From Megalonaias nervosa (taxonomy: Eukaryota > Mollusca > Bivalvia > Unionida > Unionidae), in the NCBI GenBank assembly GCA_016617855.1, contig JAECUM010009404.1, forward strand, positions 62,001-126,000: a stretch of DNA of 64,000 bases, read 5' to 3'. Shown here piece after piece: positions 32,943-45,423 of the stretch. Position numbers and translations under genes: made by a program. The first letter of the stretch is position 1; the number at the start of each line of letters is the position of its first letter. The notes below the pieces were generated by a model. The model was not told the origin of the DNA. It saw only the letters and a program-made list of their open reading frames with translations, and ran no database searches.

Positions 32943-35900
32943 CTATAGCTTATGATAAATATTTACGTCCTTCAGGAAGTCTATAATATAAGAGACGCTA
33001 ACTGTATCAAAGAGCTCCCTAATGTCATGCACATTGTCATAATGATTACGCGTAGGTTGGAGGTCGAAACACTCCAACATAAAGTGCTTAACAGTGAATG
33101 GTTCATTACAAGATACGCACTCTGGTGGGTCTTCTCCTTTTAGTATGTAGTAGTGGAGTAAATAAGTATGACCAATTCGAATTCTTGCAATGACCACCTC
33201 CTCCCTACGGACGGCTCTGTAGGAAGGAGTCCATTCTCCTAGGGTTGGCTTGATGGCATGAAGTTTGTTATTCACGGCATGATTCCATGATGCCTGCCAT
33301 TTCTGACGTAAACATTCTTTGATACTACGTTTAAAATCATAATACGGTATTTTAAATCAGATGGTTCCAGTGATAGGGCCATTTTAGCAGCGCGGTCTGT
33401 TTTGTCATTACCTTTAATTCCAATATGGTTAGGTAACCAACAGTATACTATATTGTGGGAGGTACTCAGCTTAGTATGTTTGAGGAGAATATTGGCTAAT
33501 AATGGATTCTCCAGTTTTCTATTATGTAGTGACTGAATTACTGATAGTGAATCCGCGAAGATGATGCTGTCTAAAATATGTTTGCTTTCAATATATTGCA
33601 AGGAAAGGTCTATTGCTCTGATATCGGCTGAAAAAATTGATGTGCCATTTGGCAATCGAACTTTTGTTGTGTGTTTTCCACTAACGAAGGCTGCAGCAGC
33701 CTTTTCCTCATCTTTTGATCCATCAGTATATATTCTTGTATAATTTTCAAATTGGGTGAGGAGTTCATGGTATGGATTGAGGAAGATAGAAGGGTTTGTC
33801 TCCGATTTTTTACCATCGTGTAACGTGAAAAGTACTTTTGATTGTTGAAGTAGCCAGGGAGGTGTTTTGGAGACGGACGTTTTCTGAATTTTTGAAAGAT
33901 CAATTTTGGTACTGTCAAGGCATGGTAATATTCTAATGCCAAAGGTAGGTATGACGTTTGGGTTAATGTATTATAAGGTTTTATATTTTGGTTCAAACAC
34001 AGCCGACAAAACAGGGTTCAGAGGGTTTGATCTTAGTTTGAGAGCATACTGTGCGGAAAGCATTTATCTACGTTGTGATAACGGTGGTTCGCTCGCTTCA
34101 ACGAGTAGGCTTTCACAGGGTGATATCGTAAATGCTCCCAGAGCTAGTCTTATTCCCTGATGATGAATTGAGTCAAGAATCTTCAAATAGGACTTCCTAT
34201 CTGAACCATAGACAACGCAACCATAGTCTAGTTTCGAGCGACTAAACGTTCTGTATAAACTGAGTATGACTGTCCTATCAGCACCCCAGTCAGTGTGCGC
34301 TACTACTTTAAGTAACTCTAGAGACTTCAAGCATTTAGCTTTCAAATTCTTCAGGTGTGGAATAAAAGTCAGTTTTCTGTCGAAGATAATACCTAAAAAT
34401 TTTGCTTCCTCAACAACTGGAATAGGGGTTCCGTCCAGCGTGAGTTTAGGTCCATCATGATGTTTTCGTAAGTGACAGAAATGCATACATACAGTTTTTG
34501 ATTTCGAGAATTTGAAACCTTTAGTATTGGCCCAATTTTGAATCTTGTTGATATTTTGCTGTAATTGTCTTTCAGTTGTATGGATGTGCTTGGATCGGTA
34601 GCATATTAGAAAGTCATCAACATATAGGGAGCAATCCACACCTGGATTCAGACTCTTGGTGATGCTATTAATTTTTATGCTGAAAAGCGTAACCGATAAA
34701 ATACTGCCCTGGGGCACACCCATCTCTTGATCGTGCATATCAGAGAGGGTGGAGCCCACTCGTACTTTGAATTCCCTGTCTGAGAGGAAGTTTGAAATGA
34801 ACGAGGGCAGTCGGCCTTTTAGACCCAGATCGTGTAGGTCATTTAGTATTCCGAACTTCCACGTTGTGTCATAGGCCTTTTCCAAATCAACGAAAACCGC
34901 TACTAAGTGTTCCTTCTTGATGAAAGTGTCGCGAATAAATGTTTCCAGTCTAACCAGATGATCATTGGTAATACAACCATAACGAAGGTCACTTCGGAAA
35001 GGAGATATAAAATTGTTGGTTTCCAAATACCATACAAGCTGAGAATTGATCATTCGTTCCATTGTTTTGCATACGCAGCTAGTTAATGATATAGGTCTAT
35101 AGTTGGTAGGATCTGCGCTATCTTTGCCTGGTTTGGGAATTGGTATTACTGTTGCTTCTTTCCAAATTTTTGGTACATTACCAATCATCCGTAAATCATT
35201 GAAGATTTCCAGAAGAACTTTTAAGGATGGTTCTGGAAGGTGTTTCAAAATCTGGTAATGTATATCGTCAGCCCCAGCGGATGTATCATGGGCCTTATTC
35301 AAAGATTCCATAAGTTCCGACAATGGAAACGGTTGGTTATAACTTTCTGAGTTATCTGATGTGAATTTCCATCGTGTTTTTTCTTTTTGAGCTTTTAATA
35401 TTCGGACAGCTTCTGAATAATTAGACGATGAGGAATTTTTTGAGAAACAATCAGCAAGTACATTAGCTACTTTATGCTTGGTATTGAACTTGTTGTTATT
35501 TAGCTCCACATGTCGGAAGGAATTGTATTTTCCCTTTCCATTTATTTTGCGGATCGTATCCCAAACTTTCTTTATTGAGGAACGAGATTTTAAAGTTGAA
35601 ACATACTTTTTTCATGATGCTCGTTTACTTTCGTTAATTATGCTGCGAGCTTTGGCCCGAAGAATACGGTACTGAGTTAAATTTTCGATCGTAGGACGAT
35701 TATTAAATTTTGTCAGTGCTTCTCGGCGTTGTCTAATGGCTTCTTTACATTCTTTAGTGAACCACGGTTTTTGGATTCTTTAACAATTCGGCGAGGACTT
35801 AGGAATGGATTCTTCTGCAATCTCAATTAAGACGGATGTATATTGTCGAATAGGATCGTTACCGTTTAGGACGGTATTCCTGTTGAGTCTAGCTGTACAA

Positions 35901-36622
35901 AGTGTTTCAAATTTGGCCCAGTCAGCTTTTTTTAAATTCCACTGTGGAATCGTGTCATCAATTGTAACTTTGGTGTTCTTAAGATAGATTGGAAAGTGAT
36001 CACTGCTGTGAAGGTCATCGGTGACCTTCCAATTATAATCCAAAAGTAGTGAAGGAAAACAAATTGTCAAGTTGATACATGTGTATGTACCAGTTCCTGG
36101 GTGCAGGTACGTCGGAGACTTCTTATTAAATAGACACAAGTCGTGTTTAGTAATACAATCTTCAACCTTTTTGCCACTGTCGCTTATGTAATTTGATCCC
36201 CATACAGTGTTATGGGCATTAAAATCACCGAGTAAAACAAATGGTGTAGGAAGTTGTTGAACAAGCGTGTCTAATTTATTTGATAATAAGTTGGTGTTTG
36301 GTGGTATGTAAATAGAACAAAATGTAATCACTCGATGTAGAGTGGCACTCACAGCAACGGCTTGCAAATTTGTGTTTAAAGGGATAACGCTATGTGGGGC
36401 TCTATTGTTCACAGCACTAGAAATCCCTCCCGAGGCCCTGTCAACGTTATGTATGTAGGTGTTAAACAGGGAGTAGTTTTTAAGTGTGATGTTGTCCATA
36501 TCTTTTAAAAAGGTTTCCTGAAGGCATAGTATTGCAGGATCATATTCGTTTAAAAGCAGGAGAATATCATTGTAATTGGCTTTAAGTCCTCGACAATTCC
36601 ATTGTATGATCGTGTTCTTCAT
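32943..36622 (-). pseudogene. LINE ORF2: APE endonuclease, reverse transcriptase, RNase H, zinc knuckle
   Basis: Starts MKNTIIQWNCRGLKANY at 36622. Endonuclease motifs: QWNCRG, CLQETFL, IYIPP, LLGDFNAHN and SSDHFPI. The usual S-x-IDLT block reads INLT, an Asp-to-Asn change. Reverse transcriptase (about 35300-34400): IPIPKPGKDSADPTNYRPIS, VFVDLEKAYDTTW, GVPQGSILS and the catalytic CSLYVDDFLI. RNase H (about 33735-33370): RIYTDGSKDEEKAA, SADIRAIDLSL, IIFADSLSVI and LPNHIGIKGNDKTDRAAK. C-terminal CCHC: ECVSCNEPFTVKHFMLEC. One frame carries it from 36622 to about 33350, broken only by stops at 35780-35782 (consistent with CAA to TAA), near 35612 (TGA, consistent with a former Trp), 34064-34066 and about 33990. 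A one-base indel at about 33345 shifts the end. Confidence 0.9.
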
Positions 36623-36683
36623 TATAAGTTTGGAGTGGAAATTTTGGAGCTAGGTTAGACTTTTCGCGGAGAGACTCTGTATG

Positions 36684-37993
36684 TTATTTCTCTGGAGGAA
36701 GTACGGGGATAATTTTTTTTTTGTTAGGTCTGGAGCTACTTTGAGAACATGGAGCAGTATCTTCTGCATCCATGCTCTCAATGTCCCCAAACCTGTTATA
36801 GAGTTTGATGGGGTCATCTGACCCCTTTTGCTGCCTATTTCCTTGAGATCTGTTTTTATTCTTGGGTGACTTCGGTGGTGCTGTATTGTTGAAAGTGGTT
36901 TGCGTAGATGCCGTGTTTTTGTTTTGCTTGGTAATGGGGGGTGTTAAAGCGAGGTGTTCACTCGTGTGGATCTGTCTGTGTTTGAGCGTCCTTCGTTGCT
37001 TTGGGATTGTTCTTCACTACAGTGGAGAAGGATGGGCCAGGAAGGGATGATTTTGCCTGTACAAGGTTTCTGGCCTCTGGAAAGGGAATGTTAGCTGTAT
37101 ATTTTACCCTCTGTGTTTTTTTTCTCTTGTTTCCAGGTATCACAATCCATGGAACTGGCGTTGTGCTCCTTTCCACAACTGACACAATGCGGAGTTGCTC
37201 TACACTCAGATTCCTGGTGGGAATGGTCTGCGCATCGGCCACATATTTGGCTTTTTGAGCAGCGGTCTTCATGATGACCATATTTCTGACATGTATAGCA
37301 TCGAAGGGGATTAGGTATGTAAATCTCAACCTTCACTTGCAGAAAGCCAACTTTGACCACTCTGGGTACTATTGGTTTATTGAAGGTGAGTACAAATGTG
37401 TTGGTGTCCTGCAGATTGTTGTTATGTTTAATTCGTATTCTACGAACCGCAGTGACACCTTCGTTTTTCATCCCTTCAGTGATATCCTTGTCGCTTACTC
37501 CAGCCAAGTCCCGGCAGCGAATCACTCCTTTGGACGAGTTGAGTGTTGTCTTGGCGAATAAAGTCACTTGAATATCAAAAAATGTTTTCATTTTCCTGAT
37601 GCTCTCTGTCTGACCCCGTCGCTCACATTCAACAAGTAGGCAGCCCGATTTCAACTTTTTAACACTTTTTGGTGTACCTATCAATCCCGTAATTGTTTTC
37701 TCAATAACAAACGGAGAGAGTGAGGGAAGCGGTTTTAAATCCATCTTTAGATTGTATAACCATGAAGTGTGCAAATGAGTCCACACCACATGGTTCGTCA
37801 TCTGAGTCAGATCCAGTTTTGGTACGTTTGAGTTGACTTTTTTGGAAATATCCATGTTGGTGTATTTGAAATTCAGCACCCGTGCTCCCCGCCCACCAAG
37901 GAGCCCAACAAGAGGACACTTTTCAAGTGCCAGGGATACACAGATGTTATACTCAGTAAGTAAAGTCACCCCCTGATTCATCCCGTAAGACAT
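36684..37993 (-). pseudogene. LINE ORF1: nucleic-acid-binding gag-like protein
   Basis: The frame opens at 37993 and encodes an esterase-less gag-like ORF1. A middle region resembles RRM/PRE-type folds (GVIRCRDLAGVSDKDITEGM), then three CCHC knuckles follow: CYTCQKYGHHEDRC, CGRCADHSHQESEC and CVSCGKEHNASSMDC. This protein packages the LINE RNA. Two frameshifts interrupt it. One lies in an A8 run (+ strand T8 at 37116-37123), the other near 36957, after which the tail continues (SDDPIKLYNRFGDIESMDAE) to a stop at 36684. ORF2 begins 61 bp further on. Confidence 0.85.
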
Positions 37994-38893
37994 ACTCAGT
38001 CGGTAAAATTACCTCCCAATTGACCCGTTGAGCCACCGCCTTCTAGGAAGTCTTCTAAGACTTGGAAAAGGGAAAGTTAAAGGGATAGACTGTAGCGAGA
38101 ACGATGGTATCAAGAGAGATACAACGAGAAGGATAAAGAAAGTGAGAGAGTAAATAAAGACCTCCTAGGGCTCATCGTGACCAGCCGATTTGTCGAGACA
38201 GGGTCCATCCCGACCACCCGTCTAGAAGAAGTAGAGGCCAAAGTAGTCTATTACATCGGAGAGCCTCTGCTCAACTACCAGGATCCTTTCCTCCGACGAC
38301 ACGGGTCGCAACCCACGGGAAACAGGTTGCCTCTACTTAGTCGCCTCTTACGACACGTAGCGAGGCACGTCGGGCCAATTCTACAACCCCGAACCCGAAG
38401 TGGAGACTTTGACTTGGTGAGTAAGAAATTGTCATATTAGTAAACACTACGTCATTATGACCTATGTTTCATGCTTTAGTGGATTCAGTTAGGTTTGTAG
38501 TCTAACAATGCAATTATACATATCTGTTTCTGAATAAAGCACTGCCGTACCAAAAGTAGCTCATTTTTGGTTGCTGTAGAGCAATGGAACTTTTTATGTG
38601 TCCTGGAACGTAAAAGACTATCCACTACATGTTTTTGAATGTAGTGGAAAAATGCAACTGTATGTATGTCTTGGTTAGTACAGATAGTATCCTTCTAAAT
38701 AGCCATTATGGTTGGTGAATAAGAACACCATCTTACCTAAAGTAGGTAATTGTTGGATGCAGTGAAATAATGGAAGCTTGTGTCTTGGCGTTTAAAAGCA
38801 TTTTTTCATACCCGAACACATTTTATAAATCACATTTTGTTATAATTTAATTCGAGGTTCGTATTTCAGTTCTTAATATTTGTTTGCTTTCAG

Positions 38894-38934
38894 TGAACCA
38901 TGCGATTCAGTATTGCTTCAGTGTACATCGATTG
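38894..38934 (+). CDS. Modular serine protease gene, small linker exon
   Basis: A 41-bp exon between acceptor tgtttgctttcag and a consensus donor gtaagt. It starts with one base completing a codon (phase 2) and ends in phase 1. It encodes EPCDSVLLQCTSI, which matches the end of the SRCR-like region in TMPRSS/enteropeptidase proteins, where C-x-x-x-V-x-L-x-C leads into the activation segment. The phases fit the SRCR-like exon before and the activation-site exon after it. Small size alone would make it doubtful; the double phase match and motif make it credible. Confidence 0.7.
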
Positions 38935-39251
38935 GTAAGTACAGCTATACATTACTGTCGATTCTGCAGAAGATTTAAACACGAATCCAAATGTATCTTT
39001 TCATACAAATCATGTTGATTAGTGGCATATTTATACACTACAGAACATAATTTTTCACCTACTTCGATTTTTACATTGCTGTCAGTTGTATAAGAGTATT
39101 ATAATTATTATGTCATTACTGTCCAATTGTCACAAGAATTGCATCTAACCTTATCTCCTCGTAACAAAATATGACATCGTCTTCAGCCAGTAACCACGTC
39201 AATCCACGATTTGTACCACATAGTTTACCAGTATTAAAATCTTTAAACGAC
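38935..39251 (+). other. Intronic sequence
   Basis: Nothing is recognised between the linker exon and the SINE. Confidence 0.5.
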
Positions 39252-39524
39252 ATTGAAATCCGGGGCCCGGAGTGGCCGAGTAGACTAAAGTGCTCATCGT
39301 CAAGGATTACTGCCATCTTACCTCTGTCTGCGTTTGTTGGAGTCTCGGGCTCGGCCAGTGGAGGTATGTGAGAAAGCTTACCAGTAGCTTCTTGTGGGTC
39401 GGTGGTTGTTTCCGGGGTTTCCCCGGGTTCTTCCTCCACCATTTATACTGGACCCCATGTATAGCCCATCTTGTGCAAACAAATGGCGTTAAACCCTATA
39501 ACAACAATAACAACACTGAAATCC
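39252..39524 (+). mobile_element. tRNA-related SINE of a different family, with AAC-type tail
   Basis: The body at 39262-39514 starts ggggcccggagtggccgag, a tRNA-like 5' end with an A box in tggccgagtagact. It ends with gcgttaaaccctataacaac and a short AAC/AAT tail. It is flanked by near-identical target-site copies attgaaatcc (39252-39261) and actgaaatcc (39515-39524), 9 of 10 matching. The B box is degenerate. It is unrelated to the tRNA-Pro SINE outside the tRNA-like part. Confidence 0.8.
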
Positions 39525-40712
39525 AATTATTTTCATTCTTTTGGATTCCCTTAACATAACCTCGCATTTGACAAGCTGATGGTATCCCAAATCATACAAA
39601 AACATAATTTCTTCAAACAGTCCAGAACATGTATTCTGTAGAGTTTGGCTGGCTAGTTACATTGGTTTCAAGGATTTTTTTTTTCTCTACTCATCATACA
39701 CCAAATGAGCTTTTGGGATAGCCTCCTACCCATTGTCCATCCATCCATTAATTGAAGTTTGTTATTAGTATTCCTCTCAAATTACTTGAAGGATTTTCAT
39801 GCAACTTTACAAATTCCTCAAAATGTAAAATTGTTACTAAATATAAATTGTGCTGATCTGATGTCCATTATGGGCACCATGGCTGCCATCCTGAACACTG
39901 TTTCATCACCACTTCTCTTCAATTGAAAGTGATAATTACATGGCGTCGTAAACAAAAGACCGTGATAAGATGTTTAGTTGGTCCTGAATGAAAACAGTGT
40001 CACTTGGAAATCTCATAAGGCTGTCACACGGGCCAGTTTCAAAATCATTTGTTCAATACTCCTTCGAGAGGGATTCTACTTTTACTTTAAATGACAATAT
40101 ATGCCCATTAAATTCCCGAAGAGACCTTAAAATTAATACCTACATGGTAATGGGCAGGCTGTTCTCTGTCTAGCCTCCATGGCTGTGTGCTATGCTTGGC
40201 CTCTATGTTGACGTTCTACAGGATATAAAGATTGTGCGTTTTACCTTTATCCTGCGCCATTGGCCATATCACTTGTTAACACATTTCGTCCCATATATGC
40301 AAGATAGCTTCATCCATTGAACGGTTAGGGATGTTTTTCAAACCTATATTTGTACAGTTAAAAATGGGTTAAGTAGTCACCTCAATGAGTGAGAAACTTT
40401 CATACTGTGTCTGTTAAAGCATTAGTCTTGCTGCGTTCAGTGATTTAATAACTTCTCATCGTGTCTCTTGCATTGTTGTCATCATGGTGATACATCTTGA
40501 TTTTGAGCACTTGCCTTCACTGTGTTAAATGTAAGTGCCTGGTTTTGTGCTGCCATTATGAGTCTCTCGGTTTCACTATTTACAATATGCTTGTGTTATT
40601 AACATAGATTTTTACGTTTGGCAAAGAAATGGTTGGTTGATAAATATATCAGATATGACCAACCCGCCCCTGTCAACAATATGTTGTTTTTTTCAGTATC
40701 TTATATAAAAGT

Positions 40713-40770
<58 letters not shown>

Positions 40771-41345
40771 AAATCTTCAGAATATAGAAAATCTATATAG
40801 TGTACCTGACATAACGAGTTTAGCAAACTGTTAACCTAATGTGAAACGAATGAGTTCAAAATGTGATGGCTTTGTCCTCATGTGATGTACATCAGCTTAG
40901 GGAGATATCGTTTCAAATAAGTTAATATATAATAAAACATGGTTGTGACAACAATTACTTCTGCTGCAGCGAGAAAACATCTTAAACGAACAAACATTGG
41001 ATTCCCTTAGGTTTTCTTTGTTCTAATTCAGAATGATGTCAGTTTATATACTAATCATTATTTTTGTTCAAATGCTATTGTACATATGGACAAACAAATC
41101 ACAGTATTTCTTGTGTGTAGCTCTTCCTGTACACAAGTATGCACCCAAAATCACACATTATATTTTTGTCAGCCTTTATTTCTATTTTCTTGCCTATTCA
41201 GTTAGTCATAGGTAACAGTTGTTTTAATAGTCAAGAACATTCATTATTCTCTGAGATTTTGTCTAGTTAAACATTTTTATTCTTGATGTCTATAACTAAT
41301 GCAATCAATGCAGATTTTCACTTCATCATTCATATCATTCTTCAG
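39525..41345 (+). other. Intronic sequence with a TA microsatellite
   Basis: TA repeat at 40717-40766. Nothing else is recognised. It ends at the acceptor catatcattcttcag. Confidence 0.5.
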
Positions 41346-41517
41346 AATGTGACACAACCATGTTTGATGATAGTAGATTGGCAAAAAATCTTTTTGGTCG
41401 TGATGCTGTTCTTGGGCAGCTACCATGGCAGATAGCAATCTATGGAGATGGGCGTTTTCTCTGCGGTGGTTCCATTTTACATCCCAACTGGGTCATCACA
41501 GCAACTCACTGCATAGT
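41346..41517 (+). CDS. Modular serine protease gene, exon: activation site and catalytic His57
   Basis: 172 bp between acceptor ttcttcag and donor gtaagt, phase 1 in and phase 2 out. The exon opens with ECDTTMFDDS, whose Cys would bridge pro-region and catalytic domain (the Cys1-Cys122 bond). RLAK|NLFGRDAVLGQLPWQ follows, aligning with the R/K|IVGGxxAxxGxxPWQ activation site. Cleavage after Lys would leave Asn, not Ile, at position 16, with Leu17 and Phe18; Gly19 and Ala22 are kept. Next come FLCGGSILHPNWVITATHC, with Cys42, Cys58 and the catalytic His57. Ile16 normally forms the salt bridge to Asp194 that activates the enzyme, so this change is functionally important if the gene is expressed as read. 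Confidence 0.93.
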
Positions 41518-42263
41518 GTAAGTGGGCCAACATCGCCTGGTGTATTGCCTGTGAAATGTGAGGCATTTACACTTTTCAGGCAGTGACAATATTACGGTGG
41601 CGCTTATTGATAACTTTATTATGATTCTCTGTTATTTTTGATGAAATTCATATATCTTCTATACTTATTTGTTGTATTCAACTGAAACTTTGATGGAATG
41701 TTCATGATATGCAAGGAATTCGTGCATAAAATGAAAACTCTACTATAAGAAAAATGGTATAGGTAGAACTCTGCAGAACACTTTTTTCAATACATTTTTC
41801 TAGATTTTATGAATCTCAGATTTTATTGTAAAGTCATTATATAGAGTTATAACGTTTCCTGGCATTATGCTATTTGGCTATGTAGTATGTCACAGCATGG
41901 CATGATGTTTATACATTCATATATAGAGAGGGTAAAAGAGTGACATTATTCAATATAAACTGGAATATAAAATGGCATATAAATACAATTCAAATATATG
42001 AAAATAATCTCGAGTATGAATATGTAATCTTAATTTGTTTAACATTATTGAACAAATGCAGAAAAAAGCATTAAATAAATATGTGACTAGCTATTTACAG
42101 AAATGTAGTCCCTATATTATTTAGCTTTCTGTCTGACGAAGAGACACTTCTTTCTAATATTGCTAACTTGATTTCAGCAATTTAAATCCATGTTTTGTTT
42201 TGGAAAGAAACTCAGTCTTATTTGACCCTGAAATTCTTTTATTATGAATATATTTGTTTTTAG
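41518..42263 (+). other. Intron
   Basis: 746-bp intron between the His57 and Asp102 exons, GT-AG, without recognised repeats. Confidence 0.8.
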
Positions 42264-42559
42264 ATATCTAGGTTCCTACTCTATCAGAGTTGGGGCTGTA
42301 GAAGTTGAAATGTCGAATTCAGAAGGATGTCAAGGACAACTGTACAACTCATCGCGGATATACAACAATCCATTCTACAACAGGGATTATGACAATGACA
42401 TCAGTTTATTCTACTTTAGTCAACCAATTGTCTTCAACAACTATGTCCGACCTAATTGCATTGCATCCATCAGAAATGTTGATGAAATGCTAACAGCAGG
42501 CTATAATACAGAATGTTATGTTAGTGGATGGGGACGTTATAAAAATTCTATCAACGAAG
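42264..42559 (+). CDS. Modular serine protease gene, exon: catalytic Asp102
   Basis: 296 bp between acceptor tatttgtttttag and donor G|gtaata, phase 2 in and phase 1 out. It continues the trypsin fold in frame with the previous exon. DNDISLFYFSQPI contains catalytic Asp102, NNYVRPNC gives Cys122 and TECYVSGWG gives Cys136 and the conserved GWG. An insert region (SNSEGCQGQLYNSSRIYNNPF) contains a potential N-glycosylation site, NSS. All residues expected of an active enzyme in this segment are present. Leu-Phe-Tyr-Phe replaces the usual Ala-Leu-Leu-Lys-Leu after the Asp. Confidence 0.93.
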
Positions 42560-45423
42560 GTAATATGTTTATATTACTATATGAAAGATATTTGACGTCT
42601 AAATTTGACTTATGACAATAATTGCACAACCTATGACAACCTACCAGTATGTGATGAGCTAATGATGGCTCAATCATCACAGAGCGAATGAAAATCTGTA
42701 AACCTAGAGGAAACCATCAACATTGAATGTCCAATAACATAACAACGTACAGTGGCAGATAACAGAAAGCTATTGCTATTTGATGCAGTATTCAATGTAA
42801 TAATATACATACAAATCATTCCATCTTTGTGAGTAATAACATATTTTACGAATTAACTCAGATGCATGTTGGAATATATTAATGCCTCAACAAGAAGAAA
42901 TTGTGGCAAACAATTCCTGGCAGACTGTTAAATAACACAACCACCCTGGACAGCATCCAGTAAAATAACTATAAATAAATCACCTGCATTAAATGTTGTG
43001 CCGCATGCACACCACACATGTACATTCTCTACTGAGCTGTTAGAGGACACATTGATTAGTTGTTAGCAAGGCCAGCAAGTGCATGTAAAACACTTATATG
43101 GTACATATGATGTTACCTCTGCAATTGATTCTGGCTTAGCTGCCAGTTTCTTAACATCACTTTTGCTTGAGACCTCGTTGTCGCTAAGCACAGAAAGAAC
43201 TAGCACAGCAAGCCCATCAGACACCTATCTGCACAAACATAATACGATTACAGTGCAGTTGTATATCAATTTGCCTTTAATTTCACCTCTCTATGCGAAC
43301 ACATAGCAAGCTACTGGGTAAATACCAATATGCTACGGTGGTTCACATGGACCAGTCCTAGAAACCCATTTCCTTATGTATACACTGGCACTGGCAGTGG
43401 AGATCAATGACTGTTACCAGGTATCGGTACCAGAAGTCAGGCAAACCCCTATTTCATCGTCTCCATATCTAGAACTATTTTGACCTATCCCATTGTAAAT
43501 GCTACTGGATATGGTGATCTGCCAATCACTGTTTCAAGACGAAAAAAGAGTGTCCAGCACCAAGTCATGCCTGTCATGTCACACACGTGCATCACTCGAT
43601 TTATTTATCAGTTCTTCTAAAATATCCATTGCCAGATCATATAAGGTCACACAGGCCAGTAACTTACAGGTCTATTACAGGCTACAGCTCAATCATGGCC
43701 TAGTAATGGCTGCAGCTATTCTCATTCACAGACACAGTAATAGTACTGTTGTGATTAATCAAATAATCATTTAACTGATTGGTATATGTCCTATAATAAG
43801 AAACAATATTTTTCCGGTAGACATATTACCTCAGTAATGTGACTATTTTGTTGAATTTAGTAGTACATTTTACTTTGATATTCACCACAGGAACTTAATA
43901 TATTGATTGTAAAATATTTGAAATGTGTGGACGCAAACGCAAAATAACCATACGGTATGACCCATGTCCATACGTTTCCAGATCATCAAGTGTTGTGATC
44001 GTGCATCTGATTGGCAGAGATCACTACCTAACACTGGGTGCCATATTTTGTATCTGATTTCTGTTTTGCTTGGGAGCTTATCAGCATGATCTCAGACAAT
44101 ATATGTAATATAATAGAGCAATTCATATTAATTATATCATCTTGCATGTTACTGACCGAGCATTACAGGAGTCTAGCGTAACTGTCTTGCATCAGCTATT
44201 GAGAAAAGTTGTTATTAAATAGTCCTAACTAGTTTTGAGTTAGCAAAGTGTTGAATAAATTTTAAAAGCAAGAGAAATACATATGTTTGAGGCATAGTTA
44301 AATATTGTATCCACCACATAAAACCTAACCAATGGCAGTTATCATTCTGCCCTTTTTCTTTAGTTTGTAAGTTATTTTTTGGACATGCTTAAACTTACAT
44401 AGAACTACATAGCCATGATTGTAGACTTGAGCTTTACACGCCCTCTTTTAAAAGAGTTATGACCCCTGTTTCCCAAATTTTAACATCTTTGTTGTACCAT
44501 GAGAATTGCTATTTTGTAATACCCTTCTAAAGGAACTTTAGTGACCGAGACCCTTTGTGACTCACCAATCACTACACATTTATTTCAAACATGGTATTGA
44601 TCTTTTTATTGTAGAATTTTGTTAATACCCTGGTCATTAGATACAATACCAGGCTGTCGTATGTCGGTGTGATATAATTTAGTGATCTTTGTATATTTTA
44701 GTCTGTTTATTATTGCATAAATATACATATATTTTCTTTAAATGTGTGATGTTCACTTTGATTTGACATTTCTAAAATAGTCTTATATTGCCATTATCCT
44801 TTGGTGGTTGTTAGATTATGAAAGAAAAGAAACACCTGTGATCCATATAATTTATCTCAATAAGCTTGTTCACAAGTTATCTGGGTACTTAATGATGAGA
44901 AACTGTTGTGCAATATATTTTTTTTCAGGGATGAACCAATATCGCATTAACATATTGCACCGTGGGGAATAAATATCATTACTGATATGAATATCAAAAC
45001 TTCAAGGTCACAGTGTTCAATTTCTTACATTTTTGAATAACTGAAACGAAGCTTGCAATATCAGCTTATGGATCGGTGTTACACTTTTAATGAGATTCAT
45101 CAGTTTAAATGGTGCATCCTTAGGAATGTAGAATCTAGGCAGCACCAGGTTAATGTTATTTGTTTCAGCTTGATTCATTTAACAGTTGTATGTTATACAT
45201 CTTCCTTGAACATGTATTGTTTTCAAATTCTGTGCATATTATTTGACAAACAGAGTAAATAAAAAGCAGGTGGGCGAAGTTATTTGGTGTCTAATCATGT
45301 GCCACTAGGTCTTACGTGGCAATATCACAGAAAAAGCAATGAATATACATACTCATTTTATTTCTCTATTTTCACCTCTGTAATGCCTTAAACATTTTTT
45401 TTTAAAAATGATCCTTGTGACAG
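42560..45423 (+). other. Intronic sequence
   Basis: No exon or repeat family is recognised. Small ORFs at 43079-43306 and 43499-43774 lack domain signals. Confidence 0.5.

Larger units (their letters stand above)
32646..38421 (-). mobile_element. Nearly complete I-superfamily LINE with 3' repeat tail
   Basis: A - strand non-LTR element of about 5.7 kb: a 5' untranslated region of roughly 400 bp, ORF1, ORF2, a 3' region with a perfect hairpin, and a four-base repeat tail seen on + as ggttggttggttgg (32661-32684). Candidate target-site duplications are GACTTTGTCTTGGTTAG (32646-32662) and GACTTTGACTTGGTGAG (38405-38421), 15 of 17 matching. RNase H after the reverse transcriptase and a C-terminal CCHC knuckle place it in the I superfamily (I/Nimb-like). 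Full length with few disabling changes means a fairly recent insertion, but two nonsense codons in the endonuclease-RT region and several frameshifts make it inactive. It sits in the intron after the SRCR-like exon, antisense to the host gene. Confidence 0.9.

Noticed and set aside
35780..36622. A stand-alone endonuclease gene
   Set aside because: It is in the same frame as the reverse transcriptase downstream and ends at a single nonsense codon, so it is part of LINE ORF2.
36862..37571. + strand ORFs of 60-100 codons across this interval
   Set aside because: They are antisense shadows of LINE ORF1.
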